DNA of 64,000 bases, from the NCBI GenBank assembly GCA_030141605.1, contig JAQGDQ010000164.1, positions 401,281 through 465,280 of the forward strand, given 5' to 3'. A program made the translations under genes and the position numbers. Positions 12,701 through 21,700 of this stretch are shown piece after piece. The DNA is from Tubiluchus corallicola. Taxonomy: Eukaryota; Priapulida; Priapulimorpha; Priapulimorphida; Tubiluchidae. Under the pieces are notes generated by a model. It saw only the letters and a list, made by a program, of their open reading frames with translations. It did no database searches and had not been told where the DNA came from. The first letter of the stretch is position 1, and each line of letters starts with the position of its first letter.

Positions 12701-15700
12701 TTAAAAAAAATAAAATAAAAAGTTCCTAACTAGTAGCAAGTTACACCTCAATAACCCATCAGTATCTACAAAACTGATTATATAAAAAACAAAATTATAC
12801 AATATACAAGGTAAATAGTGCAATTTTGATTCAAAATTTACAGTTTACGAAACCAAGGCTGTAGCTCGTCCACTACCAGTGAATGTAAACTCCTAAAAGG
12901 TAGAACAAACTTTGAGCCAATTTTACTCAATTTTTAAGCACCAATAAAAATTTTAAAATACCAAATAATGTCTTATCAAACCAAGAACTTAGGAACAATT
13001 TTCAAGTTCTGCTTCATAAAGAGTCATCTTTTCCTTTAATAAAATTATCATTAGTTAAGCATAATTGTTTAGCATGTTAAGTAAACAACAGGACGTTCGA
13101 CTTATCGAAATAACCTATAATTCACAGTATGTTATATACGACTTCCTTTATTGCTAATGCCTCTACCAACTAGTAACAAAATTTGGTAATGTAAGACATT
13201 TTTACCATATTTGACCTGGCAGATGTCACCCACCACAATATCACCCACTTGTATCTGGACAGCCTCGCCGCCACGAATAACAGAGAATTTGTGTTCATGC
13301 TCAATCCTGCTCTGCAAGCCACGGAACTGCTTCTCTTTGGAATAGTCTGTAAATGCTGTTACTAGCACCACCACAGCCACAGAAATGAGAATAGCAGCAC
13401 CCTCTATCCATCCAGCCTCGCTCTCACCTTCCTCATGTCCAACTGGAACAAAGAAATTCTCAAAGCTCAAATGCAAAAAATTTGTTATTGAACAATCCTA
13501 GGGGTATCCTTACAAATCAAATCCCAGTTTCCCCACAAACATTTATATTGAGTAAGACTGATTAGTGACTGGAAATCTGTGAACTGTACAAAAACATTTC
13601 TTAATCGAAACATCAAAAATAGAAGTGGACATGGTGATATAGGGATTTGCATACTGCACGTTTTTCCATACAAAACAACACAATAAACAATTTACCATGT
13701 GTTATGATTACGATACTGTACTCATGATACCATGTCAGATGCCTATGTCGCAGTTTACTTTTTTGAGTACAAGTAAGCTAAGTAATATCATACAATGTCA
13801 ATAGCAACGCTTTTAAGATGCGAACTAGCACATTTAGCTTTGTACTTCAACCATATAGATCAACTCAGTTTTGTTTATTTACAACGTGGCGTTTTGCCAC
13901 CACATTGGCCGCATAAAGTGATATGTTATTCTTACAGCTTTAAGCGCTATCAGCCCCGATACCCTTCCGCTGCGAAATGTGACAGACGTACAGATAGGCG
14001 TTTAAACAACTGAGTTCGCATTTTCCTAGTAATAATGGTATTTGGCAGAAAAAATCAACACTATAAATTAGGAAAGGCAATACAAGGTGTTCCAAAAGAA
14101 AGGGTACACTAATAAATGCTATAATCACACCAATACAAAATGCAATGGGGAAGTGAAGTATATGGTAAGAAAATCGGAATAATCATAAAGCAAAAACATA
14201 GGCTCTTTTTATGAGCTCCGTCTGTCATATTTCACGCTGCTTCTGTTTGGAACATCTTGTACAAATCGTTTAAACTTACATTCGTCACCCAAGTCTGCAG
14301 GCGGTTTATAAAATGACAAGCCTAATGATATAACTGCAGCTATCTCTAATATTATTAGCGTGACGTCCTGTAGGGCTTCCCATACTAATTGTAAGAACGT
14401 TTTCGGCTTTTTTGGTGGAATAATGTTAGAACTGTAGACATGCCGCCTGTGTTCCAAATCCGACTCGGATCCGCTGAGGCCTGTAAAAGAAATTACAATA
14501 ATTTAAAAACCCAAAAGAAACATCTTGATTATCAGTAATAAAGTATGTAAATCTTAAGACGGAAAAACTCATCAACATTAAACTAAAATTACGATAATTA
14601 TTCGAATGTGCTTAATTTAAGAAAAACATAACCTATTTATTTTTAATACAATTCTGTATGGACAAGTTGGAAAGCACTCAAAGGCAGGGATCACTCAAAA
14701 TACATTTGCAGGGTCACCAAAACCTGGTTCATTATCAGACTGAATACAGAGTGAATCTATCCATACTTCTGCTGTGATTCCTTGTACAAAACTAAAGGAA
14801 AATACGACGATTTTTCATATCCTACCCCATTTTGAAGTACAGTAAGAAGTATACATTTTAACACCTATAATAATTCTAAAGCACTTCTGATAATTAAATA
14901 ATAGGTTAAAAGCTTAATTAATGGCGGACAAACATAACTAATGATGACATCACAAATGAACATAATTTTAAACAGCACAAAAATACCATGAGCATGTTGC
15001 ACGTGTTCACGAAAACAGAAATTGAAATATAGTGTTACTGTACAACATTCAATGTAATATACAAAAACTCCGCAAATTTTAAGTTTAAAATTCAAATTTA
15101 CCACTATGCTCACGAGCTCTTGAATGTGCGCACTACAACACAACTGAACATCTATGAACTGAGAGCTACAGCACCTGTTTTTAGTGCTACGCACTTCCGA
15201 GATGTAGGTCTTAGTGCCCGTCTAACTAGCAAATGGCAAAATGCATGTAACAGCGAAGAACTAGCTGTGCGAACTCAAAATTACATTTATTTCACATAAG
15301 TCATTCCTGAAGAAAATGGTATGTTGCCTTTCAATATTTTATAGGGTAGATTGTTTTGAGCTACATTTTAGGATTGGGTCCGGTTTTCCTTTAATGTTCA
15401 ACTGTCAGTTTTAATCAAAACCACTGTAAACAACCATAAGAAAAATGTTTTACGTTCTGACACAGAAAAACTTTCACACTGCATAGGATGAAACGAAAGC
15501 ATTACAAGCGATACGGAGGCAGAATAGCACCACCTCATCCTTGCATTATTTCCATATGCATGCACATGCAATAAAATAATTTCGAAATGTCAACCTGTCA
15601 GTATATATTTGGCATCAACAAGAAAACAGTAATTGCACGTGTTGTAAGCCACTAAAATGAAAAATTCACAAAATTGCTGTGCAAGTGTAATCCAAACAAA

Positions 15701-18700
15701 AACAAAGTAAATAATATTTAAAAAAAAAACAGTGAAAATTTTCTTGCTGCATCCAATAATCAATTTTACCTCCTTTTGTTACTGTTGGTTTCATTAGTCT
15801 CTCTATTTTCACACAATTTACATACAGCTGCTTCACCTCTGTATTGTCGCACGAATTGTTTTATGTATATCGCACATGCACCTACGTTCCTTTTTCAAAT
15901 AATTAGCAACTAAAGTTAGCTCTTTATTGTAACCACTGTCCTTTTGCTTGTGATAAACTAAATGTTAGTGTCACTTAAGGTAAAAGTCACTGCAACAAGT
16001 CATCCATCAGTGGCACAAGTTTTGTATATATAGGTTGTCACTGACTTGGGCCGATTGGTCAGAAGATGAATTGGACACAAATCGGACCGGTATATTCAAG
16101 CGGTGCACCCCTACATGTAAGATGTTGTGTGTGTACGCATGCTAAGTATGACCTTGCCTACGAAATAGATGATCATTCAAATTTAGGAGGAAACATGAGT
16201 TACAGTTGGTTTTGTATTATTAATTAATTAAGTTGTGATCCGGTCGTAAGTTGTATAGGTCGTAAGTGGACAACCACCCATACAAAAAATTAGTTCCTGC
16301 TACTGATCATAACTGGAAACCCCAGGCAAGTGTTGGCCAAAGTACTGGTGGTAAAATAAGAAGAAATACTTCTATTCTACTCAATATGTTTTGATAGAAG
16401 CCACAAAAATCAACTAACGACAGCCTCCAACTGCCTAAATATTAAACAGGCTAAGCTCGCCCAGAGATAACACTTGGAACACTATACTAGGCTCTTGGCG
16501 ACTGAATTTTGCCAAACGGTTTAACTACTTGGTCATCAAGAAGCACACAGAAACTAATTAAAGTAAGTATGAGGCAAAGTACTACTTCGATTAAATCTTT
16601 TATTGATTGCAACTACCACAATAAACACTTTCTATCATAGTACATCAGCTTTTGAAATTAAAATTGGAGGCGCTAGTATTGGGAGATAATAAATTAACCG
16701 TTTTCATTTACATCGACAACCAAGTGGAAGTTATTCAACTCGATTCAATTCGAGTTAGGTTTATTCACATGCAAAACACCAGAAGCAACTTATACACTTT
16801 TAATGGGAAAGTTTTATCGAAAGGAAGCTAGTGGCTGATTCTGCATTGCGCTCATTAATTGCTGTCTGTGCGGATTACAGACGTTAAACCGGGTTTGATG
16901 AGACGGCAGACGACATCGGTTCAATTTATTTCTTCGTCAATAAAGCAGATGCAACAACAAAACAAAGTCATTGCCGCATTACGTTGGCAACATCTGCCAA
17001 ACTGCTGACCAAATCTAGTCGGTTGATGGCAATTACCTACAAGTGCACAGCAATAATATCTAGTTGTAGCCACTTTCTGCAAAGATTGACAAGAGCTAGA
17101 TCACAACATGGCCGTTTGCAGACAGAAAGCTAATGGCGGAAGGTCGTCACATTGACTGCTACAGAAAATTATACCATGCCTTGTGGAAGAATACACTATG
17201 GCAAAGAGCCAAAACACATAAAGGGATAAGCATTCATTCTAAAAAAACAGTCAATGCTAGGAGTTGGCTGCAATGTCTCTAGAGAACATGACAGTGTTAC
17301 TTGCAGAATGCAAAAGGCAGAAAGATAGTGTGCAATGTGTTACAAAAAAGAATATTTATCATTTATTCTGTGACACAGTCATTTGAATTGTCTAAATCAC
17401 AGTAAAGAACAGCAATGTCTGATCTAAACAATTTGCCGCTTTTACTGATGGTCGAGTCTCCCAAACAGTTGAGAGGAAGTTCAGGCAAATCCTTGGGACT
17501 GCCAAGTTCATCTTTTGTGATGCTAATTCCTGCCTGGAATTCACTCAAAGCTCTGTAGACCTTATCTATCTAGGAATCTCTGAATTCTGCTGGTCGTGTC
17601 TGTTCTCATCCGTAGAAATCTCATCACCTCTTCTGAGTAAAAGTTGAAGTACCTCAGTAGCACAAGTCATACTTAATGCACTCCCTTACTAACGGTGGAG
17701 CAGGGAAAAATTCCATCATTTGGGTCACTGCTTACCACACAGTTTCCTTTACAAACTGACCACTGGGCTGCTAGCATCCATCTTATTGAACATTTTCTTT
17801 AGCTCAGAGTGCCTTGCAAAATCGAAGGGCTTTTATGAAGATTAACTGAACATAGTGCGATGTTCTTTTGGCTTTTCCGCAATAATCCTCACGTTAAGCA
17901 TTCCATCTCTTGAGCTAATTTTGTTCAGAAAGTGCAAATGTTCAACAATAAACTGCTCTTCGTGAGAGCAGTGGTTAACATTTTCGTTTGTTTCAAAATT
18001 TTTGATGAGAACATAACCGAGCGAGTCATGTTGGTCACTCGTTCAACTCTAGAATCTGTCTTGAAGTTGGACGAAGGTGTTTAAGCCTTTGATGAGAACG
18101 TAATCTCTCTTGTGCTGTTGTGCTAACCAAAGTAACTTTTGAAAATAGCTTGTTTGAAAGTTAAATTTGGAAACAAAGACAACATTATTATTTACACATT
18201 TTCTGCTCCTGGCTCAACTATCAACACGGATGTACTGTATATCGCATGCTGTTGTTTACGTATCCACTATATCATAATGAAAACAACATGGAAAATGTAT
18301 TATTCCATCCACCATTATTCCATGCTAGGTATACACAAGTGCTCACACTCACATGTTAATATATTGACAGCATCGTTTATTCCATATCAATAATGTCGAA
18401 TAACAGTACATCTCTACATGAATGTTTTGCCCGAAATCAATAGGAAATTGCACTTCTTGATCTAAGGGCATGTAACCTTAAAACATACAGTTAAATGAAT
18501 TTAGCTACAACTCAAAAATGGTCAAACTAAAATAATTATGACTCCATTATTACTGTAAAGATAAACACTAAGAAAAACGTGATCAATTGACCAGGTAAAT
18601 TATCTGGAAACATAAGTTGAGGAAAAGGCACAGAAAAGATTTACGTCATACGGAATTAATTGAAAAACATACATTAATGGAGAATGGACTGCAAAAACTC

Positions 18701-21700
18701 ATTAAGATTTTCTTAATTAGTGCAGAAACCCTGCCAGTCATAGTCAGTTTTACCAGGCACGTAGAAAAAATAAGCACTAATGTCACGCAACCCGTGATCA
18801 TGTTGCCAATAGTTTGAATTGAAGCTACTCACTGAGAGGAAAAATTTACCCAATGCTGTTGTCATAGCAACCCTTCTAGTTTGAAGCTGCACATGCAGGA
18901 CTATTTCCTGTACAAATGAGAAAATCTAGACAGAAGGAAGAAATAAAGCTAATATTTAGACAGGATTTTGCTGAGAGAAAGACTTGAAGGTTAGAAACAT
19001 TGAGAAGGAAAACTGCCATGAATATCGAGATTTGCAATCAGAGGAATGGCTGTTCAAACAAGGCAGGATAAAATGCCTTTAATTAAATCTATCCCTTGCT
19101 GGGTATGAGTGGCGTTCCACGAAAACTGTACACGTGAGTTGAACAACTTGAGATAACCAATTAGGTTCCCTAGGAACACAACTAAGTAAAAGCTTCAGTT
19201 TAGAGGACCTGAGTTCTATTCTCCAGCAATGTGAAAGAAAATAAAACACAAAACAGGAGTCCAATTTATTAATCAGCTAGCTGCATGTGCATAGAAATGT
19301 TGGATAAAAACTAATATGCAGGTATATACCGACACCCATGTGCAGGGTGTTCCAAAAGAAACTGTACAATAGTAACAAGAAAAATCATGAGACAAACTTT
19401 AAGAAATGAATTTTCTGCATTTTGTAGAAAATTATCGCACAGCATCTTTATGTGCAGCACTGTTTCTTCCGATCACTCTGCATTGCAACAAAGATAAATA
19501 TGACAATAAAATATACTCTTATAAACTTTCAAACAGCATTCACTCCTCGCTGCAAAATGCAGAAGTTTTCTTCGGTATGGTCATATAAACCCAAAGAGTA
19601 GGTTCTACATTTGGCGTTATACAACAAGATCGTAGGGGTCTTATTATTACTCCACTTTTTGCCCTGACAATTGCGACAATCATCGCGGTATGCTTCGAAA
19701 AACAGATACCATTTGAAATCTCTGGTATGACCCAGCAGAGGAGCAGAACCCAAACCCCGGAATCAAAAGCAGGCACAGAACCGATTGAGTAATCATGTGT
19801 CGCAGTTACTGTTGTAGTTGTATGAAAAGTAATCAGCAGCAGAACTGAGGCATCTTAACTTCTACATGCTTGCCTTTACTGCATAAATATTAGGTTTTGT
19901 CCAGGTCATTTAACCAACCATGGTTAGCAGATCCTTAATGGATGATCAAAGGTAGCAAGTTCGACTCCCACACTGGCTGTTCAGATTTAGTATTGTTCTT
20001 AAGAAATGGCAGCTTGCTGCTTGCACAATGTCCTGATGACTTTGAGAGAAAGACCTGACGTAGAAAGAACAATGATGTCAAGTATATTAACCTGAGTGTG
20101 TGCACTCATGTAGTTCTGTCAGACTTGTAAGCCTGAAGTTTGGTCTCTATTAAAATGGACAGAACTCATCATCGGGTGAAAAAGAAGCAAAGTCATTTAA
20201 AAGAAGAAGCTGGAAATGCATAAGAATAGGCCTTTAGCGATTTTATACAATAGTTGTAATGATGACTTGATTTGTTTACACTGACAATCTGGAATGTCTT
20301 TCAAGTTCTGTCATTTCCGAGAATATGACCTTAGGAACTTACCATGCTCTTCAATTAGCTTAATTAGGTTAATTAAGGCCCTCTTCTCCAAACTATACAT
20401 GGACTACCAAAAAAATGTAACGAGAACAAATAAGGAAGAATCAATGGCAATCATACAACGTGAAGAAAGAGAAAGGAGATCAATGTCGGATTAACCGCAG
20501 AAGGTCCTAATTGGCTCAATCATAACAAAAAACATGACTGACAGAAAGCTGATGATCTTCTGAGGCTTTTAACATACCGAACGCTGATTGATTGACACAT
20601 TTATATAAATAAAAACATGGCACTTTCTCAAGAAATATCCAATCAAGTCGTATGTACACCTTGTAGGGGACGTTCATACTCGTGATTCGAATAAGTATAG
20701 TTAGTACTCTTTTCTGTAGTTATGCTCCGTACACTATTAGGACGCTACCTTATTTGTGTGATATGATTTTATATAAGAATGATGTTGTATGATATTAAAA
20801 TACACAAGTTTGATATGATTTGGCAACACTGTCTGTTTTCAAATTAGATTCCGGAAATTTCTTCATATTTCACGCATATATACTACCCAGTTTTGACAAT
20901 TACATTTTCTTATTAGACATCCAAGTGTAATTAAAAACATCGTTAAGATCTGACAAGACAGAGCAAACAGGAAAGCGAGAACCAGAGTTGCAACACTTGA
21001 CTTCGGACAAGCTCCAGCCTGGGTTTTGCAAGCAAAACACGAAGCTAGAAGCAGACTAACTAAGTATGTAAACAGAGAAATGTTATAAGCAAACAAGGCC
21101 ACCATAAAGAATTGACAACTGTGAGAGACAGAAGCCTGAAACTGGGAGGATTTGTTGTGAAGTGAAGTTGCAAAACTGTTGAATTTAATTCATTTCCTAA
21201 CAGTATGTAAGAAAAATAAATAAAATTTTAAGACGAAGTAAATGTAATGCAAAACAAGGATATTCTGACCTTTTCAAAAACAACAAATTTTGCCTTTGCC
21301 TATTTGAACAATAAGTAGATGACATAGTATTTAAGAGTACAATACGTTTTGCAGATTAGAAATGTTACAGTTCTTATAATAGTAAGTTATAAAAATTACA
21401 AAAGTAAATTTTGCTTAAATTGACAAAACAAGATTATCAACCAAAGACAAAGTACATTTTTCAAAGCACACATTTTAGTTATACCCAATAAAGTTTATTA
21501 AGTAAATTTACAAAAAATCAGATTTTGAAATACAAAGTCAATAAAATGAGCTTCCACATCCAGACATGTACAGAAACTTACAGTACTTCTGCTGATTCAA
21601 ACGTGCTTTTTACGTTTGGAGTAGAACTAATATTTTTCCATTTTCGTTACTTGAAAATGGTTGCTATATATTATACTAACCGTTATTTTTCACTTTTGCA

